Assembly: GCA_022836615.1 (NCBI GenBank)
Contig: MU405219.1
Coordinates: 310,001-374,000 of the forward strand
Direction of reading: 5' to 3'
Length of the DNA stretch: 64,000 bases
From: Annulohypoxylon bovei var. microspora
Lineage: Eukaryota > Ascomycota > Sordariomycetes > Xylariales > Hypoxylaceae
The notes under the pieces were generated by a model that was not told where the DNA came from, did no database searches, and saw only the letters and a list, made by a program, of their open reading frames with translations. Position 1 is the first letter of the stretch; each line of letters begins with the position of its first letter. Both the position numbers and the translations under genes were made by a program. Shown here piece after piece: positions 45,246 through 57,071 of the stretch.

Positions 45246-46225
45246 CTTTCAGCCCCAAGCAATAACGGTATAGTAATAGATAGAGTGGGGCCATATGGTA
45301 TAGTCTTAGAAGAACCTTGTCTCAGTGCAGTTTGAGGGCCCATCAAACTCTTATACACGGAGACAAATATAGAAACAAGCCTATGAGTTATGTTTCTATT
45401 GTAGTATTGATAGGTACCCCGACGACTCGGCAATCGTCATCGAACCCCTAGAGCTGTTGTGATTCCACTTTAACCCAGGGATAAGAAGGAAAAAGCAAGA
45501 TGAATAATAAGAAACGCCAGGGGAGGAAAGCAAATAGGGTGTGGTTCATGTTGATTATCGTTAGTCGCCAGGGCTAGCATCACTCGTAATTTTTCAACAT
45601 GCAACCTTAGAAGCCTGAGAGGTACTATATCCACTAGTGTCTACAACCTGGCAACTTTGTCTCTCTCCACACCATCGTAACTGTATAAATAATAAAGTGA
45701 ATTATGAATGGGGCGGTGAGAACATGCAGCCGGTTGCAGCCGGTTGTTACTTAACGGCTCTCTTTCTACAAGTTGGCAACTTTGCTGAAGTGAACCTGGA
45801 ATCCTAGGACCTAGACGGCACAGGGTCTCGGGTGATCTACTTCATACATATACACATCGGTAATGGTTTCGGCTATCCGCATGAAGCAGAAAGCATGTGA
45901 GTGGCTTACAGGTACGAAATGTTTGCCCTGAATCCTGATTAAAGTATTAAAGTATAGGTACATATATGTTCACAGTGAAACCGACGACCTGGTAACAGGA
46001 TAAGATCGATCTAAAACACGGAAGTTAACCTTATCGCGGGGGGGCTAAGTAACCTAAATTCTTTAGTGCCGATGAATATACAATTAATGACCGGGGTTCC
46101 AGGGGTTCCAGTCCACTGAATTCCATCGGATTCAACCTTATGCCATCTTCCTCCATTAAACCACCTAAAGCTGAAAATCCATCGATATTTACACACCTCA
46201 GTACAAAGACTTTGATTGTGATATT
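45246..46225. other. Spacer upstream of the 2OG oxygenase gene, no gene seen
   Basis: Contains two adjacent copies of GCAGCCGGTT near 45727-45746. No coding chain is recognised. Confidence 0.55.
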
Positions 46226-47486
46226 ATGGGCAAGGATAAATCAGCTAAGAAGAACCAATCTTCGTCAAATCCTACGGTGGCGTCTGCGACCGCAGCTCAA
46301 CCTCCGAACTGGCCCCCCTTTAGGCCAGCTCTGCCCGTCTTACAACTTAGTCCAGAAGCTCCGATTCCAGGGTTAGAAGACAAGATCATTCTTGTTCGGA
46401 ACTTTTGGCCCAAAAACCTCTGCCGAGATTATGTCAATTTTTTCAAGACGTTGTCTCTAACCACCACTCCGGGTCGACCAAAACGAGGAGAGGCGTTGAG
46501 AGTCAATGACAGGTTTCAGGTTGACGACCCTCGTTTCTCCCAAAGGCTCTGGCTTGAAACAGGGCTCAAAGATACCCTGCTAGAAGAATCCGTTAGGCAT
46601 CTATGGTAAGCAAGTGTTAACCTAAATGCTTTACTCACCTTGCTGGCTAACGGACAACACTAATGGTTTACAACAGGGGTGGTGATGTAGTGGGCTTGAA
46701 TCCAAATATTCGAATATATCGTTACTCCAAAGGCCAATATTTCGACTGTCATTGTAGGTATTCAGCATCATCTTCTTCGGGTTTATACCTATGCACATCA
46801 TATTCTTCGTCAAGTCCAGAGCGCCTTATGCAAGCCAAGGCTACGTGGCCTAAGGAGCGACGTTATTTCTGCAGCAAGTTATCTGCATTTTCTAATGTTT
46901 AGATGCCTGACTATGCTGTACTCCGTCAAACCTTTCTCTCCAATCTCCATACGCTGTTTGGCATTGACGTTCAAGTCACCGATGGCAATATGCCTTATCT
47001 TAAAGAGGGGTTTCGCTATTGCGATTGGAGAAAATTTACTTGCCTCTGATGCATCATGCGCATCTTGGAGTCGTTCTTTTCTTCCTTAAAAAAACATTGT
47101 TCACTAATCCCTCAGCCGCAGATGACGACTTCAACTTAGTCACTCTACCATACGCCAACGACTCTCCTGGTACCATCAGCACTAAAACAACCTGGACATT
47201 ATTGCTGTACTTGACCTCGGCCGCCGAAGGCTGTGTCGGTGGAGAGACTGTTTTCTACACTCACGACCGTAAATCTCCGAAAGAAGAAATTGCCATTGCC
47301 CCAGAAACAGGATTGCTTCTCCTCCATAAACACGGCGACGATTGCTTATTGGTAAGTGCTAAAGCACATCTTCCCCCTCTTCAGCAGGACCTGCAAGACT
47401 AATGCGTCGGCTCTTAGCATGAAGGTCGGCAAGTAACAGCGGGAGAAAAGTGGATAATCCGTACTGATCTTTGCGTGAAGAAGTGA
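46226..47486 (+). CDS. 2OG-Fe(II) oxygenase, prolyl 4-hydroxylase-like
   Basis: Four exons (46226-46605, 46677-46753, 47122-47351, 47418-47486) encode 251 residues. After a Lys/Ser-rich start (MGKDKSAKKNQSSS), the double-stranded beta-helix carries RIYRYSKGQYFDCHYDD, the HxD iron motif (His152, Asp154) rebuilt across intron 2. TTWTLLLYLTS and CVGGETVFY follow. The distal iron ligand is His230 in LLHEGRQVTAGEKW, with Lys240 placed to bind 2-oxoglutarate. All three iron ligands are present, so activity is likely. The substrate could be a protein prolyl residue or a small molecule; the family call is firm, the substrate is not. Intron 2 is unusually long (368 bp) and contains a protein-like 48-codon frame (see findings). 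Confidence 0.88.
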
Positions 47487-48132
47487 CATTTCTGTTCAAG
47501 GTCGCGGACTTGAACATAACCCAAAGGAGGCCGCTCTAGACTACAGAAGGAAGGTTTATCGTGACGGGTTTCAAAACAAGACAAGGAAGACATCTCTGAT
47601 ACCCACGAGCGAGCGAGATACCAAGAGAAGGGGTACGACACGTAAACAGACTCTTCTAGATGCAAACAATCCGTATGAAATCAGCAAAAAATACGAACAT
47701 CCGAATATACCGAGACAGATAGACAAGCCAACCAAAGCCGGGCTCGGAAGTTTCCGTAATGAGTTTCCATAAGCCGCATTTCTTCAGCAATCCATCAAAA
47801 ACGCATATCAGATATATTCGCCGAGGAAAAACCAGAATTGGCTGGCTCGAGCTCACCCATGAACGACAAGATTTGTCCAATAGTTTACATGATCTCCATT
47901 AGGTACTATTTTGCTATTACAGCGTTGCCGCTTACTGGTCATCGCCAGATATTAACAGGCCCGGTGAATTCCCCAATATTTCTCGCCCCGAAAATAAGTG
48001 GCAGCGGATCGGTCCACACCATGTCTTGCTTAGACGACGCCATTTGCTACACTCGATATGGGTTTAGGATCTGATTCGCCTCGGGAGTTTCAACGGTACC
48101 GGGCTGACGGGTTCCAGCGGCTTTCTCAGCCT

Positions 48133-48192
48133 TGATCTCAGCCGTGATCTCAACCGTGATCTCAACCGTGATCTCAACCGTGATCTCAACCG
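48133..48192. repeat. 12-bp tandem repeat, five copies
   Basis: Five head-to-tail copies of TGATCTCAACCG; the first differs by one base (AGCCG). The array ends at TGAAAC. Confidence 0.92.
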
Positions 48193-48240
48193 TGAAACAA
48201 GTACATACTACCTCCCTAGCAGCCTAGGTGGGTATACATG

Positions 48241-48242
48241 CA

Positions 48243-48274
<32 letters not shown>
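48241..48274. repeat. CATA tetranucleotide microsatellite
   Basis: About eight perfect CATA units followed by TATA. Confidence 0.95.
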
Positions 48275-48275
<1 letters not shown>

Positions 48276-50703
48276 CTGGGGTGGCTTGAGATTCTGCGCG
48301 TTTAATTCCGTAGCTGCATTGCATAGTACACCCCTTTCTTCTTCGCAACATCTACTAGCTTTAGCCTAGCTATATATGTCTGAGATATTCGTCATCTAAA
48401 CCTCCAACTCGCGTTCCTCGCGCCTTATTGCCCATCCCTGTTGCGTCTTTGCATATCGCCACCTGGCCCCCAGCCAGTCAGGCCAGTCTTTAAGACCTTG
48501 CCTGCTAGAGCCTTCTTTGGAGGCCTACCATGCGAGCACATGTGAACTTCCTGGCGTCTAAGAAAATAAAAACTGGGTGGGATGAGTAGGTATGTAAGTA
48601 AAAGCAAGTCGGCTGGATTAGCTTAGATCGATTCGATGAGGCGTGACCTCTCCATGGTGATACGTACGCTAGTACGAGGGAAACACCCTCTCCAGGTATA
48701 TCGATATGTCACTGGGCGAGCTGTGATCTAGTATGAGACACCGGGGCTAGGGCTGACAGAGCCGCCAAGCTAGTGTCAAGCTACGCTGGGTCTTCCGGGA
48801 AGTGGAGTAATATCGGAGCATCTGGATAGTAGATTGAGCCGGGGAAATCCAACCGAGCCTCCCTCCTTCGTCCTCTGGTCGTTTAGGACTTTAGGGGCTT
48901 TCAGCGCGATTCTCCTCAACCCCACAAGGCATATCCCTTGCTTTCTTTAGGTTTTAATGGTAGCTATATTAGGTAAGAGAATGGTAAGGATTAGAAGCAT
49001 AGGGAATTCCGATGGAATCAAATTCGGAGTTTGAGGTAGGGATAATAAGTCTCAGCTTAGGCAGGGGATATTTATAACATATCATTATGACAGAAAGGGG
49101 ACTGCCACCTTTAGGTACCGCCAGAAGCACCATTATCAAACTCCGGGCTGAACGCCACGAACGCGGACCCTGGGTAAACATGCTTATTATTTTCCATCTT
49201 AGATACCTATATTTGCGCCTTTTGGCTATTGTTACTCTAATATTAGGAGAGGGAAATATTACGACCTGATACAACATATGAGAAAGCGATATCGGAGTAT
49301 CAAAGCAGATTTCGAGATATGATCTCCTATTTCCTCGTCCGTCTAATCATGTCCGGGGAAATAATTGCTTTGTCCATGATAGTCACGGTGATAAATCCAT
49401 TAAGTTATGCCTGCTCTTCAACTCAAAAGCAATACTGGGTAGGTATTTATAATAATGACGAGTAGAAGCCTATGTACCTAAAGAGTAACTTCAGCAGTTT
49501 CTTCTCGTTGGTAAATAATCTCGAATATAATGCTCAAGCGGGACACTGCCAACTTCGTTACTACCCAAGTTATCCAGCCAAACTACGACCTCTGGTAGGT
49601 ATAGGATAAACGGCCCATTATTCAAGCAGACACAGAACCTTTACGTCCGAAAAATAGTTCCCAACGACGATAACTAAACTATCTTGCTACTAACGGACTA
49701 TATACTATCTTACTTTCTTAGACCCAGGAGATGACTTCTCACCTCCCTAAGCTATGCCAGGAGGTACGCTAGCTCTGCCTTATAGGCACCCCAGCCGTTC
49801 TTCGTACCGTAGTTGTATTTTAGACACGTGTGGATAGATTAGCTAGCTAGATAGTTTGCACGTCCTCCCGGACGTTAACGATTTCATCATCATCACCTTC
49901 CTACGCAACTCGAAACAACCATAGAACATTTCCTAGATTTCTAGAGAATCTCATGCGAAAGCAAGTCTTAGCTAAGATAAAATCACCGATGTTTAGGTAT
50001 CAGTATTCGCCAACTGTAGAACAATTTCATGGGAGCTAGAACCCACGTCACCGAATTAGTAAGAGATGAACAGGATGAGAAAACGGTACCACCTTTTCTC
50101 CTCCGCTCTAGGGTATCTTCACTTTACATGCGCTTTCTTGTAATACATGTAGGTTATGTAAAAAAGAAAATGATTTGGCAGAATAGGTCGTTCATGTGAA
50201 GGCGAGGGAAGTATAGGTATGTGCAGCTGGATGAATAGTATTTACAGCAACGCATTAAGCATCATGATTAGCTACCTAGTACACACAAACAATCATGTAG
50301 GTTATGGCATGACGTGTCAAACTTCTACTGGTACTCACTGGCCATAGATACGATGTGGACGAGGGAGGGAGCAGGTGTACGTAAAACAACATTTTTATAG
50401 CTCTTCCTAGCTGAGTCTTATTGGCGTGGAAGGTGTCAGAATGAGCACGGCACGGAATGGTAAGACAGCCAACAATCTAATGGCAAAATGTATCACGATC
50501 ATGATAGACATAAATAGATGATTAGAAGTGCAGATGCCACAACAGGGCAGGATCAGGGTCAATTAATATCATTCATCATTGACCTAAACCACGAATCTTA
50601 CTCATTTGGTAAGAGCGAATTGGTATGCCATAGACGCCAGTTCCCATGCGTTGTGAAAATCAACCCTCTGCCAGATCCCTTTTTGTTCATTACTAGAAGA
50701 TGC

Positions 50704-51814
50704 TTAGTGACCAGCTAGGGCCTGAGCACGGCGGCGGTCACGCTCCTCGGCAATGGTGAGCTTGACACCCCGACCCTTGGGTAGGGAAATCCAGGGCTTC
50801 TCGGAGCCGATGACGAACACGTTGCTCTCACGGGTGGCGAAGGTGTTGTCAATGGCGTCCTTGATGTGGACGATGTTGAAACCACCATCGTGACGCTCAC
50901 GGTGAGTGATGACGCCGACACGACCCATGTTACGGCCACCGGTAACCATGGCGATGGCACCAGTGTCGAACTTGATGTAGTCGCTGACCTTGCCAGTGGC
51001 TAGGTCGATCTTGACGGTGTCGTTGACCTTGATGGTAGGGTCAGGGTAACGGATGCTGTTGCAGAAAATAGAATATTAGCATAGGTAAAGGACGGGGGAT
51101 ACATACAGCCATCAGTTCGAAGCTCGATCCTATCACAAGATGGGAAAAGGTGGTTCAACCAAAGCTTGATCCAACGGCTGAATGATGTCTGACAGAACTT
51201 ACGTTCTCGCATCGTGCGTGACCAAGAATGGGATTCCGCCCTTGCCAAGTTGCACTCGCTTGACTTTGCCCAGCTTGTACTCGGCCTCCTCGGTCTGGAT
51301 TCGGTGGATGGTGTAGCGGCCCTTGGTGTCGTAGATGAGGCGGAAGTGCTCGCCAGTCTTCTCGATGGTGATGACGTCCATGAAGCCGGCGGGGTAGGTC
51401 ATGTCGGTACGGACCTTGCCGTCGACCTTGACGAGGCGCTGCATGAGAATGGCCTTGGTCTCGCGGTAGTTCAGGGCATACTTCAGACGGTTGCGGATGA
51501 AGACGATGAGGGGCATGCAGTCGCGTAGCTTGTGAGGACCGGCGGAAGCCTTGGGGGCGTAGACACCGGACAACTTGTCAAGAAGCCAGTGAGAGGGGGC
51601 GCTCAAGCGCTTCTGGTGCTTTCTCCTGTGAGTCGAAATTGAATTAGTATAAGGTCATCGTCAATTTGAAAAATTGAGAGCAAAATTCTGATCTCGATGT
51701 TGAGGCGCGCGTCGCGATAGCGATGACTACTGCTTCAACAGAAATTGCTTCATCTCAATAATCTAAGATGTATATGAACATCTATAAGAAGTGTACTTAC
51801 GGTCCACGAGCCAT
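50704..51814 (-). CDS. RPS4: 40S ribosomal protein S4
   Basis: Three exons (51814-51801, 51625-51203, 51055-50704) encode 262 residues. The first exon has only 14 nt (MARG plus two bases of a Pro codon), typical of fungal RPS4 genes. The protein reads MARGPRKHQKRLSAPSHWLL, then KSxL-like S4 RNA-binding and KOW-type regions (YRETKAILMQRLVKVDGKVR; later GAIAMVTGGRNMGRVGVITH). It ends KLTIAEERDRRRAQALAGH. eS4 binds 18S rRNA in the small subunit body. Junctions CC|G and AC|C are phase-consistent. Codon use is strongly C/G-ending, as in RPL24, consistent with high expression. Confidence 0.97.
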
Positions 51815-52688
51815 TTTGACGGTTCAACGATAGATGTTGGAGATATCGTGAAGTTGGCAAGTCGTTGTGGAGGTTTCGGAAAGATTGAAAAAAGTTGTTG
51901 AATTGAATGCGACCAGGTCAAAATTCAGTTGGAAGCGAAAAGTAGTGGGCTTGTGCCCTAGTGGGTCTTTTGCTTGTGGGCGGTGAATGTATATGGTCCG
52001 TGCATGAAAGTTGCGGACAGATTTCTTGGCAGCTGTTCTGCCGGGATCGTCAGGTACGTACCGTCTCTCCTCTTTGAATTCTAGAACCGAATTCTAGAAC
52101 CATATCAGAACTTTAGGAGTGACATTATCTCATAGGTTAAAAATTAGCGATAGGATAAGTATCACAATTTTGTAGGTCTTTACATGCTAAATTCTTCGGT
52201 ATGGATCAGTTACATATTATAATTTATATTTAGGTAGGAGCTTGTAGAGTACACGAGATTCTCGGAATCGCCCTCTCATCATGTGCGAAGACTCGTTGAG
52301 AAGTCATCGCGACGATAGGTTCAGTTCTACCTAGATATAACTATTGACTCTCTAGCTGCTTTCATGGAGCCACTCTTTTTTCGCTCATTCCACGCATGTA
52401 TCATACCTGTTCATCATATTCGCGCTCTTGGCTGGTGATACACCCCATATACACGTGCCCATTCTGTAACGACAGGAGCTTCATGCTTAAAAGTAGCATA
52501 AAATCGGGTTGAAACCCATCCTAGAGTACGCCCTCGACATAAATTTGGGCCGAGTCATAGCAAATACTGACTTCAAATCTTCCTGACACCTTGGGCCATT
52601 TTGTAGTTTGTCCTTTCAAATATATTGTTGGTCGTCGCCTGGACCTTCCCAGACGTATTAGACAGTAAACCTCCAGAATAATGATGTG
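51815..52688. other. Spacer, no gene seen
   Basis: Contains the RPS4 promoter on its left side. A short direct repeat of AATTCTAGAACC lies near 52076-52101. Confidence 0.55.
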
Positions 52689-54311
52689 TCATCCTAGACC
52701 ACGCCTCTCTGAAGGCGGTTCGTTTGTGGCTTGCGTATCATCGAGGAGAAGACGTGATATATCCATCTCTCCAATACTGCCCGAAGTAAAACCTGCTCCA
52801 GGGCCTTCGTTCCAGTAGATGCCTGGATGAGGTTGCGACGATTCCCCAGCTTCGATGAGATTAGAAGGCATTGGCCATCTTGGTATGTCATCCTTCGAGT
52901 TGGCTCGATTAAGTTGCGGCTCGAGCAAGGCCGACTTAGAAACATGTAGAGAATTTTCAATGGCCATATTGACTGAGGGCTCCATCAAGCTATTGCCCCG
53001 CCCCGGCTCCCTCACTCCCATAGCCGTCTTTTCTGTGCCAGCAAACTTCTCCGGGTACTTATTACGTAGTCTATCTCTCAGATCTGTCGGCTGCCTAGTA
53101 GATAGATTAAATCTCGAATCCCTCTGGATCTTGGTCCACTGAGGGCCGTAAAGTTCAAATCCTTCTAGTATTTCCCTGTCATCTTGCTCGGAGAATGGGC
53201 GTCGTTCTCTTCGATGCGACTTTTTAAACGGCCCTCTAATCCCTAGTTCGACTAGGTCTTCCATCTTCTTCCGATGGGCCCGGCTCTTGCGCTGTCTAGT
53301 TGGCGTGGGATCAGAATCATTTTGGCCTGACTGGGCCTGCTCAATCTCGGCCTCCTCTTCTGTCTCGTTTAGAATGTTCTCGGACATAAGACCTTTCCTT
53401 GGTCTTCCTCTAGTATTCACGACCGGTTGTTTTTCTTTGGGCGTCTCACTCCTGGCTGTTGGGCTGGCACGTAGTTCCTCAGGGCAACAAGTCCGAAACC
53501 TATCTTTCAAGTCTCCCGCCGTCCTATCGTTAAACCTATACTCCGGGTCTTCCAAGATATCCGTCCATCTTCCGACGCCATGTTTGCTCACACCTAGTAA
53601 TAAGTGATTGGTCTCTTCTTCGGACCACTTGCGTCGTGGCTTGGCAGCCCGTCGCTTAACTTTTCCCGTTGGGGTTCGTTCGGGTTCAGGCGGAGGGCTC
53701 GGATTTGTCTTCTCCTCAGCCTGGTCCGATATATCGGGCGGCTTAGTGATGCTGAGGGCCTGCGGAGGCTCGGAATGCGGGCGGTTGTCGAAAGATCCAG
53801 AAGAGATTGGTGGGAATAGAGAGGCGTCGGATGGCGGCTCGAGCAACCCTACTATGATTGGAGGGAACATGTGTTGCTGAGTAGTCGCCTTTTGTTTTTT
53901 TAGCGGCTGTGGCAACTGAACGAAGTCTTCCTTCACAGGCCGCCTCTTCTTCCCAACATCTTCGGCGTTATCTGGCGTATCGTCCAATATCATGCGCAGG
54001 TCTTGGGACGAGATGTGGTTTAGTAATGTTCGGTCCGATAAGTAACTTGTATCGTTCCTCAAGGCTGAGTTCGTAATAGGAGCCTCGTCTACTACTGAAA
54101 ATAAGGAGGGCATGGATTGCGAAGCCAATTGGCCCAGGTTTGTATCCGGCACCTCGAGCCTTTGGCTAGCATCGGGCTCGATAGGATGTAGACGGCCGGA
54201 CGTCTTGGGAAGAGGAAGAACTTTGATGGGAGGAAGTTCAGCATGGTGAGGCCGTGGAGTAGAAGCCGATTCGTTCAGCAGATGAATTAGTCGTGGCTCG
54301 ATGGTGGCCAT
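52689..54311 (-). CDS. Double Myb/telobox DNA-binding protein (Teb1/Tay1-like)
   Basis: An intronless 540-residue frame. Two Myb/SANT domains are separated by about 100 residues. The first is at about 225-275 (KWSEEETNHLLLGVSKHGVG, then WTDILEDPEYRFNDRTAGDL and KDRFRTCCPEEL). The second is at about 368-420 (RPFSEQDDREILEGFELYGP, then WTKIQRDSRFNLSTRQPTDL and RDRLRNKYPEKF). The third helices, DLKDRFRT and DLRDRLRN, match the telobox consensus VDLKDKWRN. Two telobox Mybs in one chain recall S. pombe Teb1 and Yarrowia Tay1, which bind TTAGGG-like repeats and, for Teb1, gene promoters. Flanks are Ser/Pro-rich and disordered-looking, with basic clusters as nuclear-localisation candidates. Whether it acts at telomeres or as a transcription factor cannot be told from sequence. 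Confidence 0.85.
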   Translation of the reverse strand: MATIEPRLIHLLNESASTPRPHHAELPPIKVLPLPKTSGRLHPIEPDASQRLEVPDTNLGQLASQSMPSLFSVVDEAPITNSALRNDTSYLSDRTLLNHISSQDLRMILDDTPDNAEDVGKKRRPVKEDFVQLPQPLKKQKATTQQHMFPPIIVGLLEPPSDASLFPPISSGSFDNRPHSEPPQALSITKPPDISDQAEEKTNPSPPPEPERTPTGKVKRRAAKPRRKWSEEETNHLLLGVSKHGVGRWTDILEDPEYRFNDRTAGDLKDRFRTCCPEELRASPTARSETPKEKQPVVNTRGRPRKGLMSENILNETEEEAEIEQAQSGQNDSDPTPTRQRKSRAHRKKMEDLVELGIRGPFKKSHRRERRPFSEQDDREILEGFELYGPQWTKIQRDSRFNLSTRQPTDLRDRLRNKYPEKFAGTEKTAMGVREPGRGNSLMEPSVNMAIENSLHVSKSALLEPQLNRANSKDDIPRWPMPSNLIEAGESSQPHPGIYWNEGPGAGFTSGSIGEMDISRLLLDDTQATNEPPSERRGLG

Positions 54312-54810
54312 CGTGAGTCGATGGTAACGGACAAGAGATGGTCATTGGGAGAGAAAAGGGTCCGGACGGACTCTTAGTTTTTGCACCGAGGGGAGGGGGG
54401 GGGGGAAGAGGATGGAGGCGAGAGACAAAGGCGGGATAGCGATAAGAGAGAATGGGTGGTCGAGACTCGGACAAGTATACGGGAAAATAGTAAAGGCACT
54501 ACTATTTGGTCGAAGAAAAATGGTACGAGAATTAAACACAGTACGATACTGTCTATCCGTTTGTGGTAAATACGTAGAGAAGCGAGGGAAGAGAAGAGAA
54601 AAAAAACTTGGATAATGGCGCGAAAGAAGAAGAGAGAAGAGAAAATGGGTTGTAGATGGTCAATCTACTCAGATAGGTAATCAGCGCCGATAAACCTTCA
54701 CCGGAGATCCTCGAAAATGTTCGTGGCCCCTCCTCTCTACCTCTCTTATTTCTAATCTTGTTCTCCAAAGGGGAGGGAATAAAACCAAGACAAAGATGGG
54801 AAGCGAGAAC

Positions 54811-54870
<60 letters not shown>

Positions 54871-55957
54871 ACTTCTTCCTATCATTGATACATACTATGC
54901 AGGTACTAGGAAATGGAAGCGGTATTAGTGCGGGTTGGCCGCGTTTGCGTTTTCCTTCCTGTCTTTCCTCAACCCATCTTTCTCAACTGAGGTACTTCAC
55001 GTGAAGAAGATGGATGTCATTTGATCCTATCCCTCTTATCCTCCTATTACCTAGGTATTAGGTATTAGGTGGTAGATAATAGAGGTAGGTATATGTGTTA
55101 AGCATGTACTAAAACTAATAGAGCAATAAATCGAACATATTAGGTTATGTTGATTGGAAATACCAATTATTGCTTCTCGGAGTGTCGGACTGTTAGGGGG
55201 GTTGACCTGCAAGAGAGAAAAAAACTCGATAGAATTTATTTTATGAAGTGGAAAGGAGGAAAAAAGAAGGAATGATGTCTGGTTACACTAAAGATAACGC
55301 ATTCTCTATGTAGGAAGAGAGGATCATCGGTGGAAATTCAATTAATCATCATGCCTTCTCAGCTGGTAAAATGCCAAGCAATTCTCTAATCTGTAATTGC
55401 CTGCAATTGCGATGGAACAGTCTGATGCATTTTTTCCTTCTTGTCACTTACTACCGTTTGATCCTTCCCAGACCGGGGGAGTCTTGTACCTGTATCACCA
55501 CCCAATCGGGATGTTGCCGCGGCCTAGCCTAGCCGCTCTTTCCCCTATTCTGATATTACGCTACACCCTCAGAAGTCAACCACAACCCAACCACAACCAC
55601 AACCACACCTAAGAAGTAGGTACATCCGTAGATACAGTATCATTCGATTTATTCGTCATATGTTTTCTATATGCATGACGAACTTCATCTATGGACGTTT
55701 TTAATTCCATAGTCTTGTTAAAATAATAACCCGGTAAACCTAAGAATATTATTCATCACCTTAGGTACCTAAGTGAACTAGTTGTATGAGACCGACATTC
55801 CATCCCTTAACTCCAACTCAAGTCTTGTAAGCACCTACATTAAGAATAAGTGTGTATTATCAGCATCACTGATCTCCTACCTTACTAAGGTACTCAATAT
55901 ATTCAATACCCAATCGACGATAGTAACGTTTTCAATACCACGAGAAAGAAAGCAGTT
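54312..55957. other. Divergent spacer with GA microsatellite, no gene seen
   Basis: It lies upstream of both the telobox gene (leftward) and the four-helix membrane protein (rightward). It is purine-rich on the plus strand between about 54380 and 54870. An ACCTAGGTATTAGGTATTAGGT cluster starts near 55048. Confidence 0.55.
54817..54866. repeat. (GA)25 dinucleotide microsatellite
   Basis: Twenty-five uninterrupted GA units, preceded by an interrupted GAGAGT. It lies about 500 bp upstream of the telobox gene ATG, so it reads CT on that gene's sense strand and may fall in its promoter or leader. Confidence 0.95.
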
Positions 55958-56772
55958 ATGGCTTCTCAACTCCCGGCGTTCCCCCGTACCATCTTCACCA
56001 TCATAGAACCCATCTCCCTGTAAGCTATAATAGGTATCTAACAATTATACCTCATGCACCGTTAACAAAAGCCGTTATAGTATCGGCGGCTTCCTAGGCC
56101 CCTTCATAAACCCAGACTGGTTCATCGCCTGTCAACTCGACAATCCCGAAGCCAATAACGTCCCTCAAAGTGACGATAATGCGCGCCTAATCGTCTTCCA
56201 GCTAGGCAACGTCTATGCTCTACTGTTCCTTCTCGGTGTGACGATTCTCCATACCACTACCGAGCTCAAAGTTGTCCGGAACTATCTCATTTGTCTAGGG
56301 TTCGTCTTACGCTTTCCTTCTTTATTCTCCTAATTTCTCCGATTCTGTAACTACAAGTGACCGTCTAAAGTAGCTGAAGTAGTCGAAAGTGAGGGCACGT
56401 GCACTTTGGTCATCTACCCATTTATTACTCCAGAAATTCATCTCGAACCTACACTAACACGGAAGATATAGGATTGCAGACATAAGCCACGTCGGGGTGA
56501 CGTGTTGGATGCTCGGGTATGATAGGACCTTAGACGTGGGTTCGTGGAACGCTGTGACTTGGGGTAACGTCGGGTTTACTGTAAGCTCTACTCTTTCCGT
56601 CTTCTCCCGGTCTTCCACGCTTTTCGAGAAGAGGCTGCAATAATATGCAGACAGAACGTATACTAACAAATAACCACAAAAGGCTTTTCTATGCTTGACT
56701 AGAACCGCTTATCTTCTAGGCCTCTTCGGACCAGATCGTCAAGCTATCACGGCGTCTAAGAAAAAGGCATGA
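55958..56772 (+). CDS. Small four-helix integral membrane protein (uncharacterised fungal family)
   Basis: Four exons (55958-56019, 56081-56299, 56472-56580, 56683-56772) encode 159 residues; no single exon is longer than 73 codons. Hydrophobic segments lie at about 9-31 (FPRTIFTIIEPISLLIGGFL), 60-80 (LIVFQLGNVYALLFLLGVTI), 93-112 (ICLGIADISHVGVTCWMLGY) and 131-146 (AFLCLTRTAYLLGLF). The short tail is basic (ITASKKKA). Every junction is phase-consistent (CT|T, GG|G, phase 0). The second donor is the unusual GTTCGT. The pattern resembles conserved, functionally undefined fungal four-helix membrane proteins; I claim no function. The C-terminal lysines (KKKA) could be an ER-retention-like signal, which is inference. 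Confidence 0.82.
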
Positions 56773-57071
56773 TGACCCATGCTCTACAAAGGTAGTTTAC
56801 GCTGTGATGGTTAGCTATTTCCAAATCACAGTCATAGGAAAACCCGATAGTAATTAAAAACCCTTGAATTCATCCGAATTTTATGCCTCGATCCCTTGAA
56901 AATAGGGATGGGTATTCCGGGAACGTAATTCGTAATTGTACAGCACCCCTATCCCAGCTTCAATGCAACTTGCTTCGGTGTCGAGAAAAGAACATTAACC
57001 CTTCCTTACCAAAGCTATGCGTACCCGTCATGTTAAACCCCCTAATGTAAACAATATCAACCTCGTCGTAT

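Larger units (their letters stand above)
47487..50703. other. 3.2-kb gene-poor spacer with short tandem repeats
   Basis: No credible gene is seen. A 60-codon minus frame at 48425-48607 (with GRPPKK, AT-hook-like) is too short to call. The interval holds the two repeats listed separately. Confidence 0.5.

Noticed and set aside
45727..45746. Tandem GCAGCCGGTT pair
   Set aside because: Only two short copies, with no sign of a wider repeat or element boundary.
48425..48607. 60-codon minus frame with an AT-hook-like GRPPKK
   Set aside because: Too short, isolated and without further conserved context or exons.
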